Source: Trueperaceae bacterium (GTDB lineage: Bacteria; Deinococcota; Deinococci; Deinococcales; Trueperaceae). From it: a stretch of DNA of 59,857 nucleotides. Each line of letters starts with the position of its first letter. Within the stretch, counting starts at the first letter, position 1. The DNA is taken from the NCBI GenBank assembly GCA_020431825.1, contig JAGQHN010000017.1:1-59857 (forward strand), in the 5' to 3' direction. Positions 42,879 to 51,058 of this stretch are shown piece after piece. A model generated the notes under the pieces. That model saw nothing but the letters and a program-made list of their open reading frames with translations, was not told the DNA's origin and made no database searches. Made by a program: the position numbers and the translations under genes.

Positions 42879-44339
42879 ATGAAAAAGCGTAAACCTAACA
42901 TCTTGCTGGTTGGGATTGATTCTCTAAGAGCAGATCACATGAGTTGTTATGGCTATAATCGCCTCACCACACCCCACCTTGATTCATTTGCCAGGGAAGG
43001 GGTTCTTTTTGAAAACACCTTTAGTGCCCATGTTCCCACTACCAGCGCTTACGGGTCCATGTTGACCGGAAAAGACGTTTTTGGTACTCAGGTCGTTGCG
43101 TTGCGGCATCAGGGTGGCCTAAGAACAGATATCAAAACTTTGGCGGAAATTCTTAAAGAAGATGGCTATACAAGTACCTGTGTGGGGTTTACTGGCAACC
43201 CCAGCTCGAGGGGCTTTGATAAGTATATTGACTTTCCGGGCTGGGGCAGCTGGAATGAAGGCCGCAGCCCTAAAGCCCAAAATCTTAATGATGTAACTAT
43301 TCCTGAAATTGATCGTCTGATGAAAGAAGATAAACCCTTCTTCCTCTTTTTACGACATATGGATCCTCATGCCCCGTACCTGCCGCCAGCACCGTATGAG
43401 CGCATGTTCTACCACGGCAATGAGACTGACCCCAGCAACACATCGATGGAACCTGTCATGAATTTCAAGCCGTTCCGAGATTTTTTTGCCAGCTGGATGC
43501 CCCCTGGCATAACGGATAAGGATTATGTGATTGCCCAGTATGACGGGGCAATTGCCTATATGGATGCCTGTATTAAAAGCCTTTTTGCAGCCCTCGAGCA
43601 TCACGGTATTCTTGATGAAACGCTAATTGTTATAAACGGTGACCACGGCGAAACGCTTTATGAGCACGAGTGCTGGTTTGATCATCACGGCATGTATGAC
43701 AATGTTCTGCATGTGCCACTGATTATTCGCTATCCCGGTAAAGTGCCTGCTAACAAAAGAGTAAAAGGCTACAACCAGCATAAGGATCTGGTGCCAACGA
43801 TACTCGAGCTTGCCGGTGTTAAGGCCAAAGGTCAGAAATTTGATGGTCAGAGCCTTATGAAACTCGTCAATGAGGAAAGCAGCTCTTTTGAGAGTGAAAT
43901 TTATATTACCGAGTGCACCTGGATGCGCAAACACGGCTGGCGCACACCTGAGTGGAAGCTTATTGTAGCGCTAGAACCTGACTTTCACTTCAAGCCTGAA
44001 CTCGAGCTTTATAACCTGATAGATGACCCTGAAGAAAATGTCAATCTGGCAGAAAAACACCCGGAGGTAGTGGACTTTTTGCGCGCCAGGATGGAAGCGC
44101 ATATTGACAGACGTGAAAAAGAAACGGGTAAATCCAACCCTATTTACCATCAGGGAGATTGGCACGGACACAAAGGTTTAGGTGCCTTTAAAACTTCCCA
44201 GCAAGCCTATGACACCCTTCATATTGGTGATCCAAATCAGGCCGCAAAACTTCAGGCAGGCGATAAAAAGGAAAGCAAAGCAAGTCCGAAAAAGACGAGT
44301 CAAAAAACGACCAAAAAGTCAGCATCAAAAAAAGCTTAG
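42879..44339 (+). CDS. Sulfatase-fold hydrolase with Thr at the formylglycine position
   Basis: This 486-aa cytoplasmic (no signal peptide) alkaline-phosphatase-superfamily enzyme has GIDSLRADHMSCYGY at the N-terminus, RHMDPHAPYLPP and NGDHGETLYEH (Asp254, His255), all metal-ligand regions of sulfatases. The C/S-x-P-x-R motif that becomes formylglycine is replaced by PTTSAYGSMLTG, placing Thr54 at the nucleophile position. A phosphatase, phosphodiesterase or transferase activity is therefore as likely as sulfatase. The last 30 residues form a Lys/Ser-rich basic tail. It starts at ATG 42879 after AAAGGAG and leads an operon divergent from the transporter. Confidence 0.88.
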   Translation: MKKRKPNILLVGIDSLRADHMSCYGYNRLTTPHLDSFAREGVLFENTFSAHVPTTSAYGSMLTGKDVFGTQVVALRHQGGLRTDIKTLAEILKEDGYTSTCVGFTGNPSSRGFDKYIDFPGWGSWNEGRSPKAQNLNDVTIPEIDRLMKEDKPFFLFLRHMDPHAPYLPPAPYERMFYHGNETDPSNTSMEPVMNFKPFRDFFASWMPPGITDKDYVIAQYDGAIAYMDACIKSLFAALEHHGILDETLIVINGDHGETLYEHECWFDHHGMYDNVLHVPLIIRYPGKVPANKRVKGYNQHKDLVPTILELAGVKAKGQKFDGQSLMKLVNEESSSFESEIYITECTWMRKHGWRTPEWKLIVALEPDFHFKPELELYNLIDDPEENVNLAEKHPEVVDFLRARMEAHIDRREKETGKSNPIYHQGDWHGHKGLGAFKTSQQAYDTLHIGDPNQAAKLQAGDKKESKASPKKTSQKTTKKSASKKA

Positions 44340-44372
44340 CAAAAAGGCTCTAGGGCCAGAGAAAGGATACGT

Positions 44373-45377
44373 ATGCCGTTAAACGTTGCAATTGTTGGAA
44401 TTGGGAATATTGGTAATACCCATGCCCGGGTTTATGCTGCTCACCCTGACTGCAAGATTGTGGCCGTGGTTGATGCCATCAGTGAAAAAGCCAAGGAAGG
44501 TGCAGAGAAGTACGGCGCGCAGGCGTTTAGTAGCATCTCTGAAATGCTTGCCAGTGGATTACAAATTGACGCCGCCAGTGTCTGCACGGCAGGTAAGGAA
44601 AATGGGGGAGACCACTATGAGCCAACCATAGAACTATTAAATGCAGGTATTCCTGTTTTGGGCGAAAAACCCATTTCAAATGAAATTCCTAAAGCTGAAG
44701 AGATGGTGGCTCTGGCGAGAGAGAAAAATGTTCGTTATGGTATCAACTTAAATCACCGTTTTACGCCTGCCGCCTATCTGGCAAAAGACTGGGTGAATCA
44801 GGGTCGACTCGGTGAACTCAATATGATTGATCTGACCATGTGGATTAATAATCCAAATGAAAGTTCTCCTCATTTCCATATGCGGGCTTTACATCCGCAT
44901 TCTTTTGATATTATGCGCTTTTTTGCGGATTCTGAAGTGGCTAAAGTGCATGCCTTCTTTAAAAAAGGCAAAGACCGCAATACCTGGACCAACGTGCAGG
45001 TCAATCTGCTCTATCAGAACGGCATCATTGGTCATTTACGGGGCAGCTATGAGGGTAACTTTGGCGCTGCCGGTACTTATGGGCTGGAAACACTTGATGT
45101 GGTGGGTTCAAATGGTCGTTTTGTGTTAAAAGATGCCTGTGAACATTTGACCTTTTATCCACGCTATGAAAAAGAGCTCGAGCAACAGGACTACGTGGGC
45201 GGCATGAAGCATTTCAGTGAGACCTTTGGTAGCCGCATTAATGTCTGGATTGATGAAAATCTTAAAGCTGTCGATCCCAAAGACGTTTCTGCATCTGGTG
45301 AGGATGCACTAAAAGGTCAAAAAGTTATTGAAGCCTGTATCGAATCCTGGGAAACGGGTCAGGTTATAAGTCTCTAA
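44373..45377 (+). CDS. Gfo/Idh/MocA-family oxidoreductase
   Basis: This 334-aa protein has an N-terminal Rossmann domain (VAIVGIGNIGNTHARVY), the catalytic-Lys motif GEKPIS near residue 96 and the C-terminal alpha/beta domain with HPHSFDIMRFF. The family oxidises or reduces sugars and inositols with NAD(P). The ATG follows AAAGGA at good spacing. It lies 33 bp after the sulfatase-like gene and overlaps the next start (TAATG). Confidence 0.92.
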   Translation: MPLNVAIVGIGNIGNTHARVYAAHPDCKIVAVVDAISEKAKEGAEKYGAQAFSSISEMLASGLQIDAASVCTAGKENGGDHYEPTIELLNAGIPVLGEKPISNEIPKAEEMVALAREKNVRYGINLNHRFTPAAYLAKDWVNQGRLGELNMIDLTMWINNPNESSPHFHMRALHPHSFDIMRFFADSEVAKVHAFFKKGKDRNTWTNVQVNLLYQNGIIGHLRGSYEGNFGAAGTYGLETLDVVGSNGRFVLKDACEHLTFYPRYEKELEQQDYVGGMKHFSETFGSRINVWIDENLKAVDPKDVSASGEDALKGQKVIEACIESWETGQVISL

Positions 45378-46093
45378 TGTCGCTGATTACCGTGATTGGG
45401 AGGGGGCACTCTGGAACCAGAGCCATCTCCCATACACTCTATGCCAGTGGCGTTTATATGGGGCGCCTGCTCAACGCTTCAGGTGATTTGGTGCCACCAG
45501 AAGCCATGTACGATGCCTGCCGGATTTTTGCCAATTACGTAGAGCATAAAGGTGGGCTCGAGTGGGACTTTAGCAGGGCGCTTGAGACAGAGCCAACCCC
45601 TGAATTTGTCGATTTTATCCAAAAATACCTGGATTCTGTTCTACATGACAAATCAGACAATCGCGGTTGGAAGATTCCTGAGACAACCCTTTGTTATCCA
45701 TGGATCATTCGCATGTTTCCCGAAGTCAAGTATATCTTCTGGATTCGGGACCCAAGGGACAGCATTTTGAGCCGACATGCTACTGATGATTTGGGAAGAT
45801 TTAATGTTCGCTATCCCATAACCGATGATGAAAGACTCCGGCGTGCCATTTCCTGGAAGTATCAGTATGACCTCGTGAAAGCGACTCCTAAACCCAAACA
45901 CTGGATTGAAGTGCGCTTTGAGGATTTTGTCCTTAACCAGGAAGAAACGCTTGAAAGGCTCGAGGACTATCTGGGTATAAAACTGGGTCGCATCATTGTC
46001 AGACCCGACGCGATTGAGCGCTGGAAATCAGATAAAGGAACGCATTATTTTGATTTCTTTGAGCCAGCTATGAAGGCATATGGATATAAGTAA
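45377..46093 (+). CDS. Sulfotransferase-like protein
   Basis: This 238-aa protein has a P-loop-like 5'-phosphosulfate motif GRGHSGTRAIS (8-18), a central FWIRDPRDSILSRH (the 3'-phosphate-binding RDPRDxxxS element) and a C-terminal VRFEDFVLNQEETLERLEDYLG typical of sulfotransferase_3 proteins. PAPS-dependent sulfation of a small molecule or sugar is the family activity. Its start overlaps the oxidoreductase stop by one base, so it belongs to the operon. It is unusual beside a sulfatase-fold gene in a catabolic locus. Confidence 0.85.
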   Translation: MSLITVIGRGHSGTRAISHTLYASGVYMGRLLNASGDLVPPEAMYDACRIFANYVEHKGGLEWDFSRALETEPTPEFVDFIQKYLDSVLHDKSDNRGWKIPETTLCYPWIIRMFPEVKYIFWIRDPRDSILSRHATDDLGRFNVRYPITDDERLRRAISWKYQYDLVKATPKPKHWIEVRFEDFVLNQEETLERLEDYLGIKLGRIIVRPDAIERWKSDKGTHYFDFFEPAMKAYGYK

Positions 46094-46160
46094 GACAATG
46101 AGTGGTTAGTGAAAAGTGATTAGTGGCTAGAAGCTGATGGCGGTCTACTGAGCGTTTAAA
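46094..46160 (+). repeat. Short degenerate AGTGNTTAGTG repeats
   Basis: The spacer contains AGTGGTTAGTG, AAGTGATTAGTG and TGGCTAG in close succession, a small quasi-repeat between the sulfotransferase-like and isomerase genes. Function is unknown. Confidence 0.4.
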
Positions 46161-46186
46161 AGATGAGTAACAGAAAGGAAGTAAGT

Positions 46187-46984
46187 ATGAAACTTGGTGC
46201 AAATACGGTTTTATTTGGCGGACATAGCATGGAAACTGCCTTTAAATATCTGGCGATGGCTGGCTATGACGGGGTTGAAGTCTCAGCAATTGACGGCATG
46301 AGTGAGCATCTGGTGCTGAGCCGCTGGCGGGAGATTGCGCCTGAAGTCAAAAGGCTTTCCAGTGAATATGGGCTCGAGCTTTTAGCCATGGAGCAGCCCA
46401 GACAGGATGCAGAGATTATGGAGCAGGCGATGCAGGCTGCCGTTGAAATTGGCATCCCGATTATTAACTGTGGTCCTGGTGGCAAAACGGATGACCCGGC
46501 TACGCTGCAGGCATCGATTGATTCTCTGGGTAAATTGGCCGAACGAGCTGAGCACTACGGCGTGACCTTGTGCGTCAAAGCCCATGTAGGTCAAAGCGTT
46601 TACAATACACCGACAACTTTAAAAATTATGGAAGCTATCAGCTCACCCGCCTTTGGCATTGACATGGACCCTTCGCATATTTACCGTGCCAATGAAAACC
46701 CGGTTGAGGCCATTGCTGCGGTGATTTCACGGGTTAAACACGTACATATTCGTGATTGTCTGGGTCGTCAGCAAGGTCCTGGCACCCCCGAAAATCAGGC
46801 CAATGGTCGTGGTGACATAGATCTGGTGGGTTATATCCGTACCCTGCATGAAGGTGGCTACACTGGCCCACTAAACCTCGAGGTTATTGGGGCAAAAGAT
46901 TATGACGTGACACGTTGCAGTGTTATTGCTGCCGAGGCCAAAGGTCACATGCAAGCCTGTTTACAGGCCTGTGGTGCTCGCTAA
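46187..46984 (+). CDS. Sugar phosphate isomerase/epimerase (AP_endonuc_2 TIM barrel)
   Basis: From ATG 46187, preceded by AAAGGAAG (265 aa), the protein is a xylose-isomerase-like TIM barrel: KLGANTVLFGG, AGYDGVEVSA, GIDMDPSHIYRA, HVHIRDCLGR and NLEVIGAKDYD (metal-binding Glu, His, Asp, Glu). Such enzymes isomerise keto- or inositol-type sugars and are commonly paired with Gfo/Idh/MocA oxidoreductases, as here. It is the last gene of the operon; a strong terminator follows. Confidence 0.9.
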   Translation: MKLGANTVLFGGHSMETAFKYLAMAGYDGVEVSAIDGMSEHLVLSRWREIAPEVKRLSSEYGLELLAMEQPRQDAEIMEQAMQAAVEIGIPIINCGPGGKTDDPATLQASIDSLGKLAERAEHYGVTLCVKAHVGQSVYNTPTTLKIMEAISSPAFGIDMDPSHIYRANENPVEAIAAVISRVKHVHIRDCLGRQQGPGTPENQANGRGDIDLVGYIRTLHEGGYTGPLNLEVIGAKDYDVTRCSVIAAEAKGHMQACLQACGAR

Positions 46985-46995
46985 CTAGGTCACAA

Positions 46996-47039
46996 GAAAG
47001 AAGCATCAGGTACCAATGCCTGATGCTTCTTTCATTTTT
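46996..47039 (+). terminator. Strong terminator ending the sulfatase operon
   Basis: A perfect 15-bp stem (arms 46996-47010 and 47019-47033, GAAAGAAGCATCAGG) with an 8-nt loop is followed by ATTTTTA. Confidence 0.92.
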
Positions 47040-47049
47040 AGATGTTATA

Positions 47050-47193
47050 AAAAATTCCCATCTCAAGCGGACGGAGTATTTACACGAATCTCGAAAACAT
47101 CATTCAAAGCTTGTCTGTTTTTTTGTCGTCTTTGTTTGACGCCACCCTTAGTAGTCGCAAGCCAAGAGGAATGCGTTATGGTTTAGATTCAAA
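47050..47193 (-). ncRNA. Dispersed intergenic element, copy C (candidate small RNA)
   Basis: On the minus strand this matches copies A (9.6 kb) and B (55.7 kb) at both ends: CTAAACC, GCATTCCTCTTGGCTTGC, AAGGGTGGC at the 5' side and CGAGATTC, CCGTCCGCTTGAGATGGGAA, TTTTTT at the 3' side. The middle differs and is slightly longer. It begins 8 bp past the phoU stop on the same strand. Confidence 0.5.
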
Positions 47194-47201
47194 CCTTATG
47201 T

Positions 47202-47891
47202 TTAGCCCTCGTAACGTTCATTCGTGAGCCAGAAAATGATGTGCTCGTTGACATTTTCAAGGTGGTCACCAAAACGCTCGAGGTTTCTGGCTACGGCGAG
47301 TAGTCGCGTAGCGATAGAGATAGTGCCGGGCTGTTCCATCATATAGGTTAGCAGTTCTCGCTGGATTTGCTCATAGAGATCATCGATTTGCTTGTCCATC
47401 TTATGAGCATCCTTGGCTTTTTCGACGCTGCTATCAGCAAGAGCATGAATCGTCATTTCGATCATGGTTGTCAGAATCTGCATAATGTGATTCATGTCGG
47501 TATATTTTTTAAGGGGCGGTTCATCGGCAAGGCTGGCACCGGCCTTGGCGACATGGCTGGCATAATCGCCTGCTCGTTCAATATCGGCAAGGGCACGGTA
47601 GATAGCGCCTAAAAAGCGCAAATCTTTGGCCGCAGGTTGGCGCCTGGCAATGACCGTCAAAATACGCTGCTCGAGCTCTGTCATCAGGGCGTCGACCTGT
47701 TCATCTAGGTGTACGCAACGTTCAGCGGCAATCACATCTGCTTCTATGAGTGCCTTTTGGGCGAGTTGATTTTCTTCTTTTACCAGGCTGAGCATGCGCA
47801 TTACCGAGGCGCTAATTTCCTGAAGATCATAAGCAAGGGCGTTCATAACGCTTGAGCGTATCATACCTAAAGTCTGCCCGAGTAGTGTCAT
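47202..47891 (-). CDS. phoU: Phosphate-signalling regulator PhoU
   Basis: This 229-aa all-alpha protein has two PhoU three-helix repeats, each with the metal-binding pattern (DEQVDALMTELEQRIL with DIERAGDYASHVAK; DKQIDDLYEQIQRELL with NLERFGDHLENVNEHI). PhoU links the Pst transporter to the PhoR kinase and keeps the Pho response off under phosphate sufficiency. No pst genes are in the window. It is divergent from the response regulator gene across 85 bp that contain a Pho-box-like repeat. Confidence 0.94.
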   Translation of the reverse strand: MTLLGQTLGMIRSSVMNALAYDLQEISASVMRMLSLVKEENQLAQKALIEADVIAAERCVHLDEQVDALMTELEQRILTVIARRQPAAKDLRFLGAIYRALADIERAGDYASHVAKAGASLADEPPLKKYTDMNHIMQILTTMIEMTIHALADSSVEKAKDAHKMDKQIDDLYEQIQRELLTYMMEQPGTISIATRLLAVARNLERFGDHLENVNEHIIFWLTNERYEG

Positions 47892-47915
47892 AGCTCTGTC
47901 AGCTCTGGGCCAAAG

Positions 47916-47937
47916 CTGACGTCAAGCTGACATTTGT
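47916..47937. promoter_or_regulatory. Pho-box-like direct repeat
   Basis: CTGACGTCAAG-CTGACATTTGT are two units at an 11-bp period, matching the layout of PhoB sites (CTGTCAT units). They lie between phoU and the PhoB-like gene, and a further CTGTCA is at 47896. Autoregulation is inferred. Confidence 0.55.
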
Positions 47938-47976
47938 CAGATTAGACTAAAAGGAGAAACCAAGCGGAGATAGCCC

Positions 47977-48645
47977 ATGCGAACCAGACTACTTTTGATT
48001 GAAGATGACGACGCCCTAAGAGAACTGCTCAGCTTTCACTTGAGTAAAGCCAATTTTGAAGTCATTGAAGCTGCCACCGCTGGCGACGCCTGGGCTCATA
48101 TTGCTGAAGTTTCTATCATTGTTCTGGACTGGATGCTCCCAGATGAATCGGGCATTGATTGGTTAAAGCGCTTCAGGCAGGCGGATAAGGGCGATTTGCC
48201 TGTACTTATGCTCACAGCCAGAGCCAGTGAAATGGATAAGGTTACAGGGCTTAATGCTGGTGCCGATGATTATCTGGCGAAACCTTTTTCTTCGGCAGAA
48301 TTGGTGGCCAGGCTAAACGCTTTATTGCGCCGAACCAAGACGGTTCAGCGCTCGGTTATTGGTGATTTGCTTATTGACCTCGAGCAGGGGGTTGCTCAGT
48401 TTAAGAACTCTCGGCTGGAATTGACCAGAAGAGAGTTTGATCTCTTAAGTTTTTTAGCCTTACATCCAGGACGGGTGTTTGGCAGAATGGAACTCTTAGA
48501 CAGGGTTTGGGGCGAAGACTTTCTGGGGACAGACCGTACGGTTGACCAGCATGTGGCGCAGCTCCGGGCACTGATTGGTTCTGAATATATTGAAACAGTG
48601 CGTGGACGGGGCTACCGGCTGGTTGATCCCAAAGCTATGAGTTAA
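47977..48645 (+). CDS. OmpR/PhoB-family response regulator
   Basis: This 222-aa protein has a receiver domain (acidic pocket IEDDDA, phospho-acceptor Asp51 in VLDWMLP, Lys in AKPF) and a C-terminal winged helix (LTRREFDLLSFLALHPGRVFGR, TVDQHVAQLR, IETVRGRGYRL). Its position beside phoU and a histidine kinase suggests it is the PhoB equivalent. The ATG follows CGGAG. The kinase gene follows about 30 bp downstream. Confidence 0.93.
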   Translation: MRTRLLLIEDDDALRELLSFHLSKANFEVIEAATAGDAWAHIAEVSIIVLDWMLPDESGIDWLKRFRQADKGDLPVLMLTARASEMDKVTGLNAGADDYLAKPFSSAELVARLNALLRRTKTVQRSVIGDLLIDLEQGVAQFKNSRLELTRREFDLLSFLALHPGRVFGRMELLDRVWGEDFLGTDRTVDQHVAQLRALIGSEYIETVRGRGYRLVDPKAMS

Positions 48646-48677
48646 GATTTAATACATCATTAAAGGTGCATACTGCG

Positions 48678-49622
48678 GTGAATAGGCTGCTAGAAGGAAA
48701 ACTCGAGACCTGGGTAGATTCGCTAAGCGAAGGTATTATTTTCTTTCAGGCGGGCCGGGTAAGAGCGCTTAATCAAGCAGCTGCCACCTTTCTGGAAATA
48801 GAAAAAGACCAGGCCATTAATTTGCCCCTGATTGGTGTCTTACGAGATCATAGGCTCGAGCAAGCTTTTTTTCAGCAGGAGAGTACCGAACTCGAGCTAA
48901 GTGGTCGGCAGCTTAAGGTTATCCCCTTTGAAAACGGCCTGATTTTAAGGGACATTTCCCCGATAAAACGTGCCGAAGAAAATGCTCGTGAACTTCTCGC
49001 GGTACTCTCTCACGAACTCAGAACGCCTGTTACTGTTATTAGGTCAACGCTCGAGGCCCTCCAGGACGATGTGCCGGACAAGCTGCGCAAGCGTTTCATG
49101 GACCGAGCCCTGACAGAAAGTGAGCGATTAGTCAGACTTTTGGAAGACCTAACGGTAGATGTCAAACCGCCTCAGTACAGGCGCATTGAAATTGTGTCAC
49201 TGGTGGCTCGAGCTGTCAATTTGCTGCAAAATACCTTTCTGAAGCATGGCATAAGCTTTGAAGAAAGAGTAGAGAATCTGCGCGTTTGGGCAGATGCCGA
49301 TAAATTGCTGCAAGTCCTCATAAATCTTCTGGAGAATGCCGCCATACATGGGCCTGACAATGCGCGTGTCAGGCTGCTGGTTGAGAGAAATCAGGGAGGG
49401 TTTGCCTGTATTCGAGTGCAGGATGAGGGTGCGCCTTTAGATCCGGCAACGCTCGAGCGCCTATTTGAGCCGCATGCCCGAGGGCCAAGCGTTAAGGCCA
49501 AAGGAACAGGCTTGGGCTTATATATAGTCAGAAATATTGCCAATGCCTGGGGTGGCGAAGCCTGGGCTAAGCCGCTGGCAGATGGCAATGAGTTTGGCGT
49601 TAGTATCCATTTGAAAGATTAA
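48678..49622 (+). CDS. PhoR-like sensor histidine kinase (soluble)
   Basis: From GTG 48678, preceded by AAAGGTG (314 aa), the protein has a PAS-like N-terminal domain (about 10-100), a HisKA dimerisation helix with phospho-His in LLAVLSHELRTPVTVIRS and a HATPase_c domain (INLLENAAIHGP; GTGLGLYIVRNIA). An alternative GTG at 48666 lacks ribosome-binding spacing. There is no transmembrane segment, so the sensor works in the cytoplasm, perhaps through PhoU. It forms an operon with the response regulator. Confidence 0.92.
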   Translation: MNRLLEGKLETWVDSLSEGIIFFQAGRVRALNQAAATFLEIEKDQAINLPLIGVLRDHRLEQAFFQQESTELELSGRQLKVIPFENGLILRDISPIKRAEENARELLAVLSHELRTPVTVIRSTLEALQDDVPDKLRKRFMDRALTESERLVRLLEDLTVDVKPPQYRRIEIVSLVARAVNLLQNTFLKHGISFEERVENLRVWADADKLLQVLINLLENAAIHGPDNARVRLLVERNQGGFACIRVQDEGAPLDPATLERLFEPHARGPSVKAKGTGLGLYIVRNIANAWGGEAWAKPLADGNEFGVSIHLKD

Positions 49623-49627
49623 GTAAC

Positions 49628-49665
49628 TACTGGGTTGGTTTGCAGGATTGCAAACCAACCCAGTA
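49628..49665 (+). terminator. Long perfect hairpin after the kinase gene
   Basis: A perfect 16-bp stem (arms 49628-49643 and 49650-49665, starting TACTGGGTTGG) with a 6-nt loop lies 5 bp after the stop. No U-run follows, so it may protect the transcript end rather than terminate. Confidence 0.6.
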
Positions 49666-49920
49666 CGGACAAACGAACTAAGCATCCTGCATATTCACCA
49701 TGGAGTAACTTAGGTACGGGTTTCATTCTGACAAAGAGCGTGCTTTGTTCATGCATGTGATTACTTATCAGGCGATTGTTCTAGCTCGAGGCTTATTTTC
49801 TTCTGCCAAAAGGCTTAAATGATGTCTTATCGCAGATGTCTAAGAGTACGCTCTCATGAGCGGTTTTAATGGTGAAAAAGACATTCAAACTGTATTCCGA
49901 TATTATGCAGTTGCCAATAC

Positions 49921-51018
49921 TTAGGGAATGCGCCCAAACTTTTTTATAATGGTTATCACTTGCTCAAGGGGAATCGCCTCAGCAGTATTGCCCTTAAACC
50001 CGGTCACAGTCGTTGCACAAAATAAAGAATTATAAACGGCTTCTTCGGTAGCTTCAACAATTGCCAGAAACAGGGCGTCCAAATATATATTGGCAACCAG
50101 TCGTGTTGCTGGAATGAAAGGGTCCTGTGAGTGTTGCAAAGTATAAGCAGTTGAAAAAGCAATGGCATAGTCCCCGGAGCCGTGAAACATGGGTGAGCCC
50201 GTTTTTGCCAGCCCAAAAAGGGAACGTTTTGCTAACCGTTTAAGGTTTCTAGGAGATAGGGGAGCGTCGGTAGCCAGCACAATCATGCAGGAACCCTGGG
50301 TTTGTTGATTCGCGATTACCTTATGGAAAGGATAAGTACCCAGTTCTTTTCCGACAGGTGCGCCATTTATGGTGAGTAAACCACCGTAGTTAGTTTGAAC
50401 AAGTACGCCTAAAGTATAGCCGCCGAGCTCATGAGGTAAAATGCGAGACGAAGTACCAATGCCACCCTTAAAGCCAAAGCAGGTTGTACCTGTTCCTGCG
50501 CCGATACTGCCCTCTTTGACCCGTCCACCCTCGGCACTACCGATTGCCTCGAGGACATCCTTGTCGGTGACATGCATCCCCCTGATGTCATTAAGAAAGC
50601 TGTCGTTGGTTTCTCCGACAACCGCGTTAACAGAGGTCACGTTTTCATTGCCGCTCTGTTCAAGAGTGTGGCGAATTAGACCGGTCAGGCCCGCTGCAAC
50701 ACTCAATGTATTGGTAAGAGCTATAGGGGTCTCGAGTGTTCCCAGCTCGGCAAGTTGCGTGTAGCCTGCCAGCTTGCCAAAAGCATTGCCCAGATAAATG
50801 GCAGCAGGAACTTTTTTTTGAAACAGGTTTCCCTCATGAGGCAAGATTGCTGTGACGCCAGTTCGAATATCATCGCCTTGCCATAGGGTCTTATGGCCGA
50901 CCTTAACCCCTGCTACATCGGTAATGGCATTAAAAGGTCCTGGCTTAAAAATGCCGACCTCGAGCCCTAAGTCTCTGGCTCGAGGTCTTTGCTGATTACT
51001 CTCTATAGAGTCTGACAT
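49921..51018 (-). CDS. P1-family (DmpA-like) aminopeptidase
   Basis: This protein of about 365 aa is of the DmpA/BapA N-terminal-nucleophile type, which self-cleaves before a Ser to form the active enzyme and releases N-terminal D- or L-residues or beta-peptides. Motifs are FNAITDVAGVKVGHKT at the N-terminus, ALTNTLSVG-like ALTNTLSVAAG, EGSIGAGTGTTCFGFKGGIG, and GSCMIVLATDAPLS with the Gly-Ser processing site. ATG 51018 is preferred: the frame to 51078 needs a TTG start overlapping the aminotransferase gene. It forms an operon with the class V aminotransferase upstream. Confidence 0.9.
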   Translation of the reverse strand: MSDSIESNQQRPRARDLGLEVGIFKPGPFNAITDVAGVKVGHKTLWQGDDIRTGVTAILPHEGNLFQKKVPAAIYLGNAFGKLAGYTQLAELGTLETPIALTNTLSVAAGLTGLIRHTLEQSGNENVTSVNAVVGETNDSFLNDIRGMHVTDKDVLEAIGSAEGGRVKEGSIGAGTGTTCFGFKGGIGTSSRILPHELGGYTLGVLVQTNYGGLLTINGAPVGKELGTYPFHKVIANQQTQGSCMIVLATDAPLSPRNLKRLAKRSLFGLAKTGSPMFHGSGDYAIAFSTAYTLQHSQDPFIPATRLVANIYLDALFLAIVEATEEAVYNSLFCATTVTGFKGNTAEAIPLEQVITIIKKFGRIP

Positions 51019-51058
51019 GCTCGTTGCACCTATATAAGAGCGCTGGCTCTGCAAAACC

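Noticed and set aside
42879-44339. Calling the enzyme a classical arylsulfatase
   Set aside because: The C/S-x-P-x-R formylglycine motif is absent, so only the fold can be asserted.
46985-47201. Treating the sequence after the isomerase gene as a coding frame (plus strand to 47139)
   Set aside because: That frame crosses the strong terminator and copy C of the repeat element.
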